A DNA stretch of 64,000 nucleotides from Streptomyces massasporeus (GTDB lineage Bacteria; Actinomycetota; Actinomycetes; Streptomycetales; Streptomycetaceae): contig NZ_BMSE01000019.1 in the NCBI RefSeq assembly GCF_014648995.1, positions 1 through 64,000 of the forward strand, in the 5' to 3' direction. Both the position numbers and the translations under genes were made by a program. Shown here piece after piece: positions 24,060-33,205 of the stretch. Position 1 is the stretch's first letter. The number at the start of each line of letters is the position of its first letter. Under the pieces are notes generated by a model. That model had not been told where the DNA came from. It ran no database searches and worked only from the letters and a program-made list of their open reading frames with translations.

Positions 24060-25082
24060 ATGCGCATCGGCGTCATCGGTACGGGCCGCATCGGCACCAT
24101 CCACGCGAACACGCTCAGTCGGCATCGCGACGTCGGCTCCCTGATCCTCACGGACGCGGACGCCGCCCGGGCCCAGGACCTGGCGCACCGGCTGGGTGAG
24201 ACGGCGGCGCCCGGCGTGGAGGAGATCTTCCGCTGGGGCGTCGACGCCGTGGTGATCACGACGGCGACGTCGGCCCACGCCGAACTGATCGGTCGGGCAG
24301 CACGCTCGGGTCTGCCGGTGTTCTGCGAGAAGCCCATCGCGCTGGATCTGCCGGGGTCCCTGACGGCGATCGCCGAGGTCGAGGCGGCCGGGACGGTTCT
24401 CCAGATGGGCTTCCAGCGCCGCTTCGACGCGGGCTACACGGGTGCGCGCGAGGCCGTGCGGTCCGGCCGGCTGGGGCGGCTGCACACCGTGCGGGCCCTG
24501 ACCAGCGACCAGGCGCCGCCGGACGCCGCGTGGCTGCCGCTGTCCGGCGGGCTGTACCGGGACACGCTGATCCACGACTTCGACGTGCTGCGCTGGGTGA
24601 CCGGCCGGGAGGTCACGGACGTCTACGCGGCCGGGTCCGACGCGGGCCCCCGGATGTTCCGCGAGGCGGGCGACGTCGACACCGCGGCCGCGCTCCTCAC
24701 CCTGGACGACGGCACGCTCGCCACGCTCACCGCGACCCGGATGAACGGGGCCGGCTACGACGTGCGCATGGAGCTCGCCGGGGAGCGCGACCAGATCGTG
24801 GTGGGCCTGGACGACCGTACGCCGATCGCGTCCACCGAGCCGACGGGGCCGCCTGCCGCGGACAAGCCCTGGACGGGTTTCCTGGAGCGGTTCGGCCCTG
24901 CCTACGAGGCGGAGCTGAACGCGTTCGTCGAGGTCGTCCGGGGTGAGCGGGCCAACCCCTGCGACGGGCGCGAGGCGCTGCAGGCGCTGCGGATCGCCGA
25001 GGCGTGCGAGCTGTCGCGGCGGGAGCGCAGGCCGGTGCACCTCGCGGAGATCGCCGGCGGTTCCCCGCCCGTGGTCGCCTGA
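24060..25082 (+). CDS. Gfo/Idh/MocA-family NAD(P)-dependent dehydrogenase (inositol dehydrogenase-like)
   Basis: A 340-residue oxidoreductase. The N-terminal Rossmann motif is VIGTGRIGTIHANTL, followed by the family signature FCEKPIALD and, in the catalytic domain, GLYRDTLIHDFDVLRWVTG with the conserved Asp-x-x-x-His pair. It probably oxidises a polyol or sugar such as myo-inositol. Its regulator is divergent, and no transporter genes adjoin it. A hairpin overlaps the stop. Confidence 0.88.
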   Translation: MRIGVIGTGRIGTIHANTLSRHRDVGSLILTDADAARAQDLAHRLGETAAPGVEEIFRWGVDAVVITTATSAHAELIGRAARSGLPVFCEKPIALDLPGSLTAIAEVEAAGTVLQMGFQRRFDAGYTGAREAVRSGRLGRLHTVRALTSDQAPPDAAWLPLSGGLYRDTLIHDFDVLRWVTGREVTDVYAAGSDAGPRMFREAGDVDTAAALLTLDDGTLATLTATRMNGAGYDVRMELAGERDQIVVGLDDRTPIASTEPTGPPAADKPWTGFLERFGPAYEAELNAFVEVVRGERANPCDGREALQALRIAEACELSRRERRPVHLAEIAGGSPPVVA

Positions 25083-25101
25083 CGCCGGACCCCGGCGGTC
25101 A
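25080..25101. terminator. Short hairpin between convergent dehydrogenase and response-regulator genes
   Basis: TGACGCCGG (25080-25088) pairs with CCGGCGGTCA (25092-25101) with one bulged base and a 3-nt loop. It includes the stop codons of both convergent genes. Confidence 0.45.
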
Positions 25102-25776
25102 GTGCTCTTCCTGCTCCTCCTCCAGGAGCCCCGCGTCGTAGGCGAGCAGCGCGATCTGCACCCGGTTGTTGAGGTCGAGCTTGGCCAGGATGCGCGAGAC
25201 GTGCGTCTTCACGGTGGCGACGCTCATGAAGAGGCCGGTGGCGATCTCGGCGTTGGCCAGGCCCCGGCCGACTGCGACGGCGACCTCGCGCTCGCGGTCG
25301 TTGAGGACGGCGATGCGGTCCCGGGCGCGGCTGCGGCGCGTGTCGGGGCCGGTGCCGACGGCGTGCCGCATCAGCTGGCGGGTGACCGCGGGCGACAGGA
25401 CCGGGTCGCCGGCCGCGACGCGGCGTACAGCCGCGATGATCTCGGCCGGCGGGGTGTCCTTGAGGACGAACCCGGCGGCACCCACCCGCAGCGCGCGCAG
25501 CACCTGCTCGTCGGCGTGGAAGGTGGTGAGCACCACCACCTGCGGGGCGTCCTCGCGGGCGCGCAGCCGCTCCGTGGCCGTGAGACCGTCCACCGCCGGC
25601 ATCCGGATGTCCATGAGCACGACGTCCGGACGGGTGCGGTCGACGAGGGCCTCCACCTCGCCGCCGTCGGCGGCCTCACCGACGATCTCGATGTCGTCGG
25701 CGCCGCCCAGCATGAAGGACAGCCCGGCCCGCACCAGCGGATCGTCGTCGACGAGGAGGAGTCTGATCGCAGTCAT
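25099..25776 (-). CDS. NarL/LuxR-type response regulator
   Basis: A 225-residue response regulator. The receiver domain has VDDDP near the N-terminus, the phosphoacceptor aspartate in PDVVLMDIRMP, and the conserved Thr and Lys in VLTTF and FVLKDTPPAEI. A basic linker leads to the LuxR helix-turn-helix (LNDREREVAVAVGRGLANAE, MSVATVKTHVSRILAKL). The cognate histidine kinase lies 106 bp upstream on the same strand. No output gene adjoins, so the regulon cannot be told. Confidence 0.93.
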   Translation of the reverse strand: MTAIRLLLVDDDPLVRAGLSFMLGGADDIEIVGEAADGGEVEALVDRTRPDVVLMDIRMPAVDGLTATERLRAREDAPQVVVLTTFHADEQVLRALRVGAAGFVLKDTPPAEIIAAVRRVAAGDPVLSPAVTRQLMRHAVGTGPDTRRSRARDRIAVLNDREREVAVAVGRGLANAEIATGLFMSVATVKTHVSRILAKLDLNNRVQIALLAYDAGLLEEEQEEH

Positions 25777-25882
25777 GGGCCTTACGTAATCACGGCCGAG
25801 CCGGGCGGCGGGCCCGGACGGGCGGTGCCAACACCCGGCGCCGCGCGCGAGGTTGATGGCCGGAGGGCAGGGCGAGGGGTGC

Positions 25883-27154
25883 TCACTGCCACGGCAGCCA
25901 CGCCCGCACCTCGAACCCGCCCCCGGGCGTGTGCCCGTGCTCCAGCCGCCCGCCCGCGAGGGTCGCCCGCTCTGTGAGGCCGATCAGGCCCTGCCCGGAG
26001 CCGGGGACGTGCGGCACCTCGCCCACGGGCGGCGGGTTGTGCACGCGGACGGTGAGGCCGGTGCCCGGCGCGCCGGTGACGGTCACCGTGACCTCCGTGC
26101 CGGGGGCGTGCTTGCGCGCGTTGGTCAGGCCTTCCTGGGCGATCCGGTAGGCGGTGCGGCCGACGGAGGACGGGACGGCGGCGGGTTCCTCGACGCGCTG
26201 GTCGAGGGCGACCTTCATGCCGGCCTCACGGGACTCCGCGACCAGCGTGTCCATCGCCGCGAGGGTCGGCTGCGGCCGGCCCGTGTCGTCGGGTTCGCCC
26301 GCGCGCAGCACACCGATGATCTCCCGCAGGTCCTGGAGTGCCTCGTGCGCGCTCTCCCGGATCACTCCCGCCGCCCGCGCCGTCTGTGCCGGGGGCGCGT
26401 CGGGCCGGAACTCCAGGGCGCCCGCGTGCACGCTGAGCAGCGTCAGCCGGTGGGCGAGCACGTCGTGCATCTCCCGGGCGATGGCTTCGCGGGCGAGCCG
26501 CTGCGCCTGTTCGGCCCGCAGCCGCGCCTCGGTCTCGGCGCGCCGGGCGCGGTCCCTGAGGCTCACCATCAGCTGCCGCTTGGCCCGTACGAACATGCCC
26601 CAGCCGACGATCGCCACGGTGAGCACCACCGCGAAGGGAACGCTCACCAGGTAGGGGATGTCCGCGTCGGGGCGCACCCAGTAGTAGAGCGGCACCAGCG
26701 CCACGTTGATGCCGCCCACCCATGCCACGTACCGGAAGGGGCGGTGCACGGCGAGGGTGAACAGGGCGATGAGGCCCGCGCCGCCCGAGGTGTCCGAGAC
26801 GAGGGAGAGGGGCGTCATGGCCACGGCCAGCCCCAGCGGCCAGCGGCGCCGCAGCCAGACCGCCGCGCAGGCCAGCGCGCCGATCACCTGGTCGACGGCG
26901 GCGAGCCCGGGCGGCACGTGGGGGTTGTCGGCGAGCGCCTCCATGGCGGTCGCGCCCACGATCACGGCCAGCAGGAAGCAGGAGAAGTCGACGGCCCAGT
27001 CGCGGGCGGTGCGCCGGGGCCGCCCGGCCCGTGCGGCGTCCGGGTCGAGTTCGTGCAGGAGCGCCGACGGGAAGAACCATCTGCGCCCGGTGACGAGCGC
27101 GGGCGTCGCTCCCACCGGTACCGGGGAGGCATGCCCCACGTCGTCACCACTCAC
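25883..27154 (-). CDS. Sensor histidine kinase (HisKA_3 family)
   Basis: A 423-residue NarX-type kinase. The N-terminal half has about five hydrophobic segments (from DFSCFLLAVIVGATAM to VSVPFAVVLTVAIVGWGMFV) with little periplasmic sequence, which suggests an intramembrane sensor. The phosphoacceptor is the His in EAIAREMHDVLAHRLTLLS. The HATPase core follows (QEGLTNARKHAPG N box, GSGQGLIGLTERA G box). The frame starts at GTG 27154. It pairs with the downstream response regulator. Confidence 0.92.
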   Translation of the reverse strand: MSGDDVGHASPVPVGATPALVTGRRWFFPSALLHELDPDAARAGRPRRTARDWAVDFSCFLLAVIVGATAMEALADNPHVPPGLAAVDQVIGALACAAVWLRRRWPLGLAVAMTPLSLVSDTSGGAGLIALFTLAVHRPFRYVAWVGGINVALVPLYYWVRPDADIPYLVSVPFAVVLTVAIVGWGMFVRAKRQLMVSLRDRARRAETEARLRAEQAQRLAREAIAREMHDVLAHRLTLLSVHAGALEFRPDAPPAQTARAAGVIRESAHEALQDLREIIGVLRAGEPDDTGRPQPTLAAMDTLVAESREAGMKVALDQRVEEPAAVPSSVGRTAYRIAQEGLTNARKHAPGTEVTVTVTGAPGTGLTVRVHNPPPVGEVPHVPGSGQGLIGLTERATLAGGRLEHGHTPGGGFEVRAWLPWQ

Positions 27155-27330
27155 GGCGCCAAATCTACGCAGCCGAAGCCCGTACCGGCCGTCCTCGGGC
27201 GGGATCGTCGACCAAAGTCGTCACGCCGCAGACTTTCGACGCGGCCGGCGTCCCGGAGCGGGGACTTCCGTCCCGGGGTGCTCGTCCCGCGGCCGATGTG
27301 CGTGGGGGTCCGCGGGACGAGGCTGGTGGC

Positions 27331-27531
27331 ATGAAGCAGGTACTGGAGATTCTCGGCTTCCTCGCCCTGGTCCAGGGCGTGGCGGGCCTGGTGCACGAGT
27401 TCACCGACTGGAACTGGGGCCTGGTCCAGCGCCTGGGGTTCCTCGACGGCTACGAGATCTACGCGAGCGTCGCGCTGCTCGTGCTGGGCGTGGCCCTGTT
27501 CGCGGCGGCCGGGAGCCGGAAGTCCGTCTGA
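27331..27531 (+). CDS. Small two-helix membrane protein
   Basis: A 66-residue protein: MKQVLEILGFLALVQGVAGL, a loop HEFTDWNWGLVQRLGFLDGY, and a second helix SVALLVLGVALFAAAG with a basic end. It is divergent from the histidine kinase (177 bp away) and convergent with a secreted RNase. Function unknown. ATG 27331 is preferred to an upstream GTG that adds hydrophilic residues. Confidence 0.7.
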   Translation: MKQVLEILGFLALVQGVAGLVHEFTDWNWGLVQRLGFLDGYEIYASVALLVLGVALFAAAGSRKSV

Positions 27532-27569
27532 GCTGCCGACGGACGTCCGGCCCACGGTCCCGTCAGGGC

Positions 27570-27974
27570 TCAGCAGCCGTAGTCGACCAGGTCGAAGGAC
27601 TCGTAGTGGTCGGCCGTGTAGTAGTCCTCCTGGTTCTGCTCACCGGTGACGATGCGCCGCGCGCCGCGGTTGGAGGAGCCCGGGGTGATGACCGTGTACT
27701 CGTGGTAGTAGCCGGAGGACTGGCTGGGCAGGACCCCTTCCCGGTTCTGGAAGACGGTGCCGTCCTGGTCGAACGGGTAGGGGCCGCCCTGCTCGATCAG
27801 GTCGAGCGTGTCGTGGGCCTGGGACGGCAGGTCGCTGTAGCAGATGTCGCCGACGGCGGTGGGGGACGCGTCGGCCGTGGTGGCGGAGACGGTTCCGCCG
27901 ACGAGGAGGGCGGACAGAAGGGCGGCTGCTGCGCCGAGCCGCGAGGCGCGTGGGGGGAAATTCATGACGCTCAT
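27570..27974 (-). CDS. Secreted guanyl-specific ribonuclease (RNase Sa/barnase-like)
   Basis: A 134-residue precursor with a signal peptide (basic start, then LGAAAALLSALLVGGTVSATTADA) and a mature domain of about 96 residues. The domain matches the RNase Sa family almost throughout: DGTVFQNREGVLPSQSSGYY, HEYTVITPGS carrying the catalytic Glu, RRIVTGEQNQEDYYTADHY with catalytic Arg and His, and the disulphide cysteines of ICYSDLP and the final YGC. It cleaves RNA after guanosine outside the cell. Starts at 27974 and 27965 are both possible; no ribosome site precedes either, so a leaderless transcript is possible. No barstar-like inhibitor gene is seen nearby. Confidence 0.92.
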   Translation of the reverse strand: MSVMNFPPRASRLGAAAALLSALLVGGTVSATTADASPTAVGDICYSDLPSQAHDTLDLIEQGGPYPFDQDGTVFQNREGVLPSQSSGYYHEYTVITPGSSNRGARRIVTGEQNQEDYYTADHYESFDLVDYGC

Positions 27975-28072
27975 GATGACGCGCGTAGACGCTGGCATGT
28001 CAATGACAAGCCAGGAGAATTTCCTGTGAAGCCCCGTGAGTTCGCGGGAAGTTCACCGGCCCGGCGGCGCCC

Positions 28073-28699
28073 TCACGCGCCTTCCGGCAGGCCGAACTCG
28101 CCGTACTCCGGCCGGCCCTTCAGGTCGTACGTCTGGATGGAGACACCCCCGCCGGTGACGCTCCCGCCGGTGTGCTCGAACGCGGTCGGTACGGCGCCCT
28201 CCGTGAACAGCCGGAACCCGGAGCCGAGCACGACCGGGAAGGTCAGCAGGTGCAGGGTGTCCAGGAGGTCGAGCGCCAGCAGGGACCGGACGAGGGCGCC
28301 GCTGCCGTGCACCTGGACCTCGCCGTCGGTGCGCTCCTTCACGGCGGCGACCTCCTCGGCGAGGTCGCCGGAGAGCACGGTCGTGCCCGCCCAGCCCGGG
28401 TCCGTCAGGGTCGAGGAAGGCACGTACTTCGGCAGGGAGTTGAGCGGGGCGGCGACCGGGTCCGCGGGGTCGGTCACCTTGGGCCAGTAGGTGGCGAAGA
28501 TGTCGTACGTACGGCGGCCGAGCAGGAAGGCGCCCGGACGGGTGAAGACCTCGCCGATGAACCGGCCGAAGTCCTCGTCGGCGTACGGGAAGCTCCAGCC
28601 GCCGTGGGTGAAGCCCCCGCGGGTGTCCTCCTGCGGCCCGCCGGGGGCCTGGTAGACGCCGTCGAGGGTGACGAAGAGGGTGGAGACGAGCTTGCCCAT
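28073..28699 (-). CDS. Dihydrofolate reductase-like (RibD C-terminal domain) protein
   Basis: A 208-residue protein of the YyaP/RibD_C type, annotated broadly as dihydrofolate reductase family. It shows MGKLVSTLFVTLDGVYQAPG at the start, FLLGRRTYDIFATYWP (the NADPH-loop region), and EVQVHGSGALVRSLL with LTFPVVLGSGFRLF. The in vivo substrate of these stand-alone reductases is generally unknown. It is a single gene. Confidence 0.85.
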   Translation of the reverse strand: MGKLVSTLFVTLDGVYQAPGGPQEDTRGGFTHGGWSFPYADEDFGRFIGEVFTRPGAFLLGRRTYDIFATYWPKVTDPADPVAAPLNSLPKYVPSSTLTDPGWAGTTVLSGDLAEEVAAVKERTDGEVQVHGSGALVRSLLALDLLDTLHLLTFPVVLGSGFRLFTEGAVPTAFEHTGGSVTGGGVSIQTYDLKGRPEYGEFGLPEGA

Positions 28700-28788
28700 G
28701 ACGGGTGCCTGCTTCCTGGAGTGGGGCCTGATGCCATCACGTCAGACCCCACCGGCACCCGCAACTCATCGCCGGTCCGGACGCCCGC

Positions 28789-29652
28789 TCACTGGGCGTT
28801 CGTGGAGAACAGCCCGCCCGTCGGGCCCTGCTTGTCGCCGCCCTGGGCCTTCCTCAGGGCGTTCGCGAGGCTCTCGATGGTGAGGGACTGCAGGATCACG
28901 CGGCCGTTGCCCTCCAGGGTGGCCAGGGACAGGCCCTCGCCGCCGAAGACCGCGTTCATCACGCCCTGGCGGTTGAGGCCGCCGACGCGCTGGACGCCGT
29001 ACTGGATGCCCTCCTCGAAGGCGACCACGCATCCCGTGTCGACCTCGACGCGGCCGCCGAAGTCGGCCGGGTTCAGGTCGATGAAGTTGCCGGCCCCGGC
29101 GATGATCACCGTGCCCCGTCCGGTGAACTTCTCCAGGACGAAGCCCTCGCCGCCGCTGCGGCCGGTACGGCCGCCCTGGAAGGCGATGCCGAAGTCGACG
29201 GTGGACTCGGCGGCCACGAAGGCGTCCTTCTCGGCGAACCACGCGCGCGTGCCGTCCAGTTCCAGCGCGCGCATCTCCCCGGGGAGCACGCCCGCGAAGC
29301 CGACGGTGCCCTCGCCGCCCTGGGTGGTGAAGTACTGGAACGCCAGCGACTCCCCCGCGAGGGCGCGCTGGCCGGCCTGCATGGCCGTGCCCATGGCCTG
29401 GCGCAGCAGCCCGCCCATGCCGCCCGAGCCGCTGCCGCCGGACTGCGACTGCTGCCCGCCCCCGCCCGAGGGACCGCCCAGGCGGGTCTCCATGGTGACG
29501 TTCGTGGTCTTGAACAGGAACTTTCCGGCCTCGCAGTACACCGTCTGACCGGGCTGCAGGCTCACGACCGCCATCTGCATGGCGTTACCGACGATCTCTT
29601 GCTGAAGGGTCACGACCGGAGAACGCGGGAGGCGGAGGGAAAGGTTCCGCAT
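28789..29652 (-). CDS. AIM24/TIGR00266-family protein
   Basis: A 287-residue beta-helical protein of the AIM24 family, with repeats of the type TVYCEAGKFLFKT, STVDFGIAFQGG, EGFVLEKFTGRGTVIIAGAG and VVAFEEGIQYGVQRVGG. A flexible Gly/Ser/Gln stretch (GGGGQQSQSGGSGSGGMGG) interrupts the N-terminal part. The role is unknown; links to envelope or stress responses have been suggested for the family. The conserved start is probably near QQEIVGNAMQMAV, so the first 13 residues may not be translated (alternative GTG at 29613). Confidence 0.8.
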   Translation of the reverse strand: MRNLSLRLPRSPVVTLQQEIVGNAMQMAVVSLQPGQTVYCEAGKFLFKTTNVTMETRLGGPSGGGGQQSQSGGSGSGGMGGLLRQAMGTAMQAGQRALAGESLAFQYFTTQGGEGTVGFAGVLPGEMRALELDGTRAWFAEKDAFVAAESTVDFGIAFQGGRTGRSGGEGFVLEKFTGRGTVIIAGAGNFIDLNPADFGGRVEVDTGCVVAFEEGIQYGVQRVGGLNRQGVMNAVFGGEGLSLATLEGNGRVILQSLTIESLANALRKAQGGDKQGPTGGLFSTNAQ

Positions 29653-29810
29653 GTGCGCCGGATCGGGCGTGGGCCGGTCGGGTGTGTGCCGGATGGCGTG
29701 CGGGGCGCCATCGGGTGACTGCCGGGCCGCGGAACCTCCGCCGCGCGACCGGGAACGTCGACGTCCGTTCGCCGCCGGCGCCGGTGCCGTGCGGCCGCTG
29801 GGATGGACCC

Positions 29811-30554
29811 ATGACTTCTCAGGGAATTCTGGACGGCAAGGTGGCTCTCGTGACCGGCGGGAGCCGGGGCATCGGCGCGGCGACGGCGGTACGGCTGGCG
29901 CGCGAGGGCGCGGACGTGGCCGTCGGCCATGTGAACGGCAAGGAGGCCGCCGAGGGCGTCGTACGGGCCGTGGAGGCTCTGGGGCGCCGGGCGGTGGCGC
30001 TGCGCGCGGACACGGGCGATGCCACGGAGGCGGCCGGGATGGTGGACGCGGCGGCAGAGGCGCTGGGCAGGCTCGACATCCTGGTCAACAACGCCGGCGT
30101 GGGAGTGCTCGGTCCGCTGGACACCCTGTCGCTCGCGGACGTGGACCGGGTCCTCGACGTCAACGTGCGGGGTGTCTTCCTGGCCTCCCAGGCGGCCGCC
30201 GCGTGGCTGCCCGAGGGCGGTCGGATCATCACGATCGGCAGTTGCATCGCCCAGCGGGTGCCGGGGCCGGGCGGGACCCTCTACGCGACGAGCAAGGCGG
30301 CCCTGGCCGGTCTGACCAAGGCACTGGCCCGGGAGCTGGGCGGGCGCGGGATCACGGCGAACCTGGTGCTTCCCGGCCCGATCGACACGGACATGAACCC
30401 GGCGGACGGGCCGTACGCGGCCGGGCAGGCGGCGATGACGGCGCTGGGCCGGTTCGGGACGGCGGAGGAGGTGGCGTCGACGGTCGCCTACCTGGCGGGG
30501 GCGACGTACGTGACCGGGGCGGAGTTCTCGGTGGACGGAGGCCACGCGGCGTGA
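29811..30554 (+). CDS. Short-chain dehydrogenase/reductase
   Basis: A 247-residue classical SDR: cofactor motif TGGSRGIG near 14-21, NNAG at about 90, catalytic Ser in IGSCIAQRVPG, and the YATSK motif (Tyr/Lys), with DGGHAA at the end. The absence of a basic residue after the first glycine motif suggests preference is hard to predict. ATG 29811 agrees with the family length. It is divergent from the AIM24 gene and is followed by a hairpin; the substrate is unknown. Confidence 0.88.
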   Translation: MTSQGILDGKVALVTGGSRGIGAATAVRLAREGADVAVGHVNGKEAAEGVVRAVEALGRRAVALRADTGDATEAAGMVDAAAEALGRLDILVNNAGVGVLGPLDTLSLADVDRVLDVNVRGVFLASQAAAAWLPEGGRIITIGSCIAQRVPGPGGTLYATSKAALAGLTKALARELGGRGITANLVLPGPIDTDMNPADGPYAAGQAAMTALGRFGTAEEVASTVAYLAGATYVTGAEFSVDGGHAA

Positions 30555-30652
30555 GGCACGCGTGGGCGTGAGTCGCGCTTTGAGACGTACTCCCCGTAAG
30601 GCACGGGGGCCGTGAAGCGCGTTCCCCGTGAGCGCGCGTGCGCCGCGAGTAC

Positions 30653-30690
30653 GTGGGGCGCACCGGTGCTGTCCGGCCGGTGCGCCCCAC
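30653..30690. terminator. 14-bp stem terminator between SDR and allantoicase genes
   Basis: GTGGGGCGCACCGG (30653-30666) pairs perfectly with 30677-30690 over a 10-nt loop, 99 bp after the SDR stop and 9 bp from the convergent allantoicase stop. Confidence 0.72.
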
Positions 30691-30698
30691 GGGTCGGG

Positions 30699-31814
30699 TC
30701 AGCCGCCGAGCTCCTGGTGGCGTGCCGCCAGCCGGCTCGTTCCCTCGGAGGTCAGGGAGCCGAACAGGCGGAGCCTGGAGATGCCGCCGTCCGGGAAGAT
30801 GTCCACGCGCGCGTGCGTGCCGACGGCCGGGGCCGGCAGGACGAAGCGGTGGTTGGTGTCGGGCTGGAGGCGGGTGCGGGGCAGGATCTCCTGCCACTCG
30901 CCGTCCTCGCCGTCCCTGACGGACACCGAGGCCCAGCCGGCGCTGTTGCCCTTGAGGTAGGCGGTGTCGATCTCCAGGGCGCGGATCTGGGCCTGGGCGG
31001 CGAGCCGGTAGCGGATCCAGTCGTGGCCCTGGTCGCGCCGGCGGCGGGTCTCCCAGCCGTCGTCCATCTTGCGGGAGCGGCCCGGCTGGATGGTGTTGGA
31101 GGCGGGCGAGTAGAAGAGGTTGGAGGCGTCCTCGGCCCGGCCGCCGTTCTCCAGGGCGACGACGTCGAAGGTGCCCAGCGCCTCCAGCCACACGGGGTCG
31201 GGGACGACCTCGCCGTGGACGCGCAGGCGGGCGATGCCGCCGTCGGGGTGCTGGTTGACCCTGAGGTGGGTGAAGCACTGCTCGGCGGCGACGGCGAAAC
31301 CGTTCGCCGCGTGGCCGCCGACCGCGGTGCGCGGGACGAGGGTCGTCCACTTCACGTCGTCCCCGAGGAGCTCCTCGGGCGACGGTGAGCCGGGGACGCA
31401 GGCGCCCTCGACGGACACGGCCTGCGGGTAGTTGCCGCGGAAGTGGGCGGTGTCGACGACGATCCCGCGGATCACGCCCGGGGCGCCGAGGCGGACCAGT
31501 GCCCAGTCGTGGTCCTCGGAGGTCGGCCAGGGGTGGTCGGCGGAGGCGCCCCGGCGGCGGCGGGTCTCCCAGCCGTCCATGATCTTGCCCTTGTGGCCGA
31601 AGTGCTCGGGGTCGAACTCGGCGGGCTCGGGCACCAGCAGGTTCTCGCGCTGGGCGAAGAACTCGTCGTTGGCGGCGATGACACCGGCTCCGAGGCGCCG
31701 GTCGGCGAGGTCGGCGTACGGGGTGAAGGGGAAGTCGGCGGTGCGGTAGTCCGCGTAGGGGTCGCCGCCTCCGTAGGGGTTCGCGTCGCCGGTGAAGCTG
31801 GGGATCGCCGTCAC
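30699..31814 (-). CDS. alc: Allantoicase
   Basis: A 371-residue allantoicase, hydrolysing allantoate to ureidoglycolate and urea. It is two repeats of the allantoicase jelly-roll domain. Each has the signature KIMDGWETRRRR or KMDDGWETRRRR, then DTAHFRGNYPQAVSVEG or DTAYLKGNSAGWASVSV, and RVNQHPDGGIARLRVHGE or RVDIFPDGGISRLRLFG. The length is normal. It follows allantoinase by 37 bp on the same strand, so the two form an operon for ureide use as nitrogen source. Confidence 0.95.
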   Translation of the reverse strand: MTAIPSFTGDANPYGGGDPYADYRTADFPFTPYADLADRRLGAGVIAANDEFFAQRENLLVPEPAEFDPEHFGHKGKIMDGWETRRRRGASADHPWPTSEDHDWALVRLGAPGVIRGIVVDTAHFRGNYPQAVSVEGACVPGSPSPEELLGDDVKWTTLVPRTAVGGHAANGFAVAAEQCFTHLRVNQHPDGGIARLRVHGEVVPDPVWLEALGTFDVVALENGGRAEDASNLFYSPASNTIQPGRSRKMDDGWETRRRRDQGHDWIRYRLAAQAQIRALEIDTAYLKGNSAGWASVSVRDGEDGEWQEILPRTRLQPDTNHRFVLPAPAVGTHARVDIFPDGGISRLRLFGSLTSEGTSRLAARHQELGG

Positions 31815-31851
31815 GATGATCAGGTCTGCCTTTCGAGGTCGTGGATGGGAT

Positions 31852-33192
31852 TCAGTGGGTCCGGGTGAGGAGCCGCCCCTTCGGTTCGGTGAACTCGCCG
31901 TCCGCGACGACGCGCTGCCCGCGCAGCCAGGTGGACTTCACGACGCCGTGCAGGGTCTTGCCGGCGTACGCCGTGACGTGGTTGCGGTGCTGGAGGGCCA
32001 CCGGGTCGACGGTGAAGGTCTCGTCGGGGGCGAGGACGGCGAAGTCGGCGTCGCGGCCCACCGCGATGGCGCCCTTGCGGTCGTCGAGCCCGACCAGTTC
32101 GCAGGTGCGCGCGGACATCCAGCGCACCACGTCCTCCAGGCCGTGCCCGCGCCTGCGGGCCTCCGTCCACACCGCGGCCAGGCTCAGCTGGAGTCCGGAG
32201 ATGCCGCCCCATGCCGTCGCGAAGTCGTCGGTCTTCAGGTCGGCCGTGGACGGGGAGTGGTCGGTGACGACGCAGTCGATGGTGCCGTCGGCGAGGGCCT
32301 GCCAGAGCAGGTCCTGGTTGGCGGCCTCGCGGATGGGCGGGCAGCACTTGAACTCGCTGGCGCCGTCGGGGACTTCCTCGGCGGTGAGGGTCAGGTAGTG
32401 GGGGCAGGTCTCCACGGTGATGCGGACGCCCTCCGCCCGCGCCTCGGCGATCATCGGCAGGGCGTCGCTGGAGGACAGGTGGAGCACGTGCACCCGCGCA
32501 TTGAGGGCCTTCGCCTCGCGGATGAGCCGGGCGATGGCGGTGTCCTCGGCGTCCCGGGGGCGGGAGGCGAGGAAGTCGGCGTACTTCGGGCCCGGCTGCT
32601 GCGGGGCGGAGGCGAGCAGGTGGGGGTCCTCGGCGTGCACGATGAGCAGGCCGTCGAAGGCGGCGATCTCTGCCATGGTGCGGGCGAGGGCGTCCCGCTC
32701 CAGGTGCGGGAACTCGTCCACGCCGGACGGCGACAGGAACGCCTTGAAGCCGAACACCCCGGCCTCGTGCAGCGGGCGGAGCTCCTTGATGTTGTCGGGC
32801 AGGGCGCCGCCCCAGAACCCGACGTCGATGTGCGCCTTGTCGGCGGCGACCTGCTGCTTGGTCCGCAGGTGCGGGACGGTCGTGGTCGGCGGGAGGGAGT
32901 TGAGGGGCATGTCGACGAGGGTCGTGATGCCACCGGCCGCCGCGGCGCGGGTGGCGGTCCAGAAGCCCTCCCACTCGGTGCGGCCGGGATCGTTGACGTG
33001 CACGTGCGTGTCGACCAGGCCGGGCAGCAGGACGTGGTCGCCCAGGTCCTCCAGGCGAGCGCCTTCGGGGACGGGCGCGTCGTGCGGGAGGACGGCCGTG
33101 ATCGTGCCGTCGGTCACCGCGACGGACGCGGCCCGCGTTCCTTCGGGGGTGATGACTCGCGTCGAGCGCAGCACCAGTTCAGCGTCGGACAC
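31852..33192 (-). CDS. allB: Allantoinase
   Basis: A 446-residue cyclic amidohydrolase that opens the hydantoin ring of allantoin to allantoate. Metal ligands are visible in LVDTHVHVNDPGRTEWEGF, the lysine region GVFGFKAFLSPSGVDEFPH, HAEDPHLL, VLHLSS and CVVTDHSPS. It starts at GTG 33192. The promoter region upstream carries two TTCC-N7-GGAA palindromes shared with the divergent IclR regulator gene, so expression is probably repressed in the absence of allantoin or glyoxylate. Confidence 0.95.
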   Translation of the reverse strand: MSDAELVLRSTRVITPEGTRAASVAVTDGTITAVLPHDAPVPEGARLEDLGDHVLLPGLVDTHVHVNDPGRTEWEGFWTATRAAAAGGITTLVDMPLNSLPPTTTVPHLRTKQQVAADKAHIDVGFWGGALPDNIKELRPLHEAGVFGFKAFLSPSGVDEFPHLERDALARTMAEIAAFDGLLIVHAEDPHLLASAPQQPGPKYADFLASRPRDAEDTAIARLIREAKALNARVHVLHLSSSDALPMIAEARAEGVRITVETCPHYLTLTAEEVPDGASEFKCCPPIREAANQDLLWQALADGTIDCVVTDHSPSTADLKTDDFATAWGGISGLQLSLAAVWTEARRRGHGLEDVVRWMSARTCELVGLDDRKGAIAVGRDADFAVLAPDETFTVDPVALQHRNHVTAYAGKTLHGVVKSTWLRGQRVVADGEFTEPKGRLLTRTH

Positions 33193-33205
33193 CCGAACCC
33201 CTTAC

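Noticed and set aside
22120..24144. A 674-residue plus-strand open frame opposite the ROK and GntR genes.
   Set aside because: It is composed of antisense codons of two well-supported minus-strand proteins; such long shadows are normal in high-GC DNA.
27331..27531. The 66-residue gene next to the RNase as a barstar-type inhibitor.
   Set aside because: It has two hydrophobic helices and none of the soluble acidic character of barstar.
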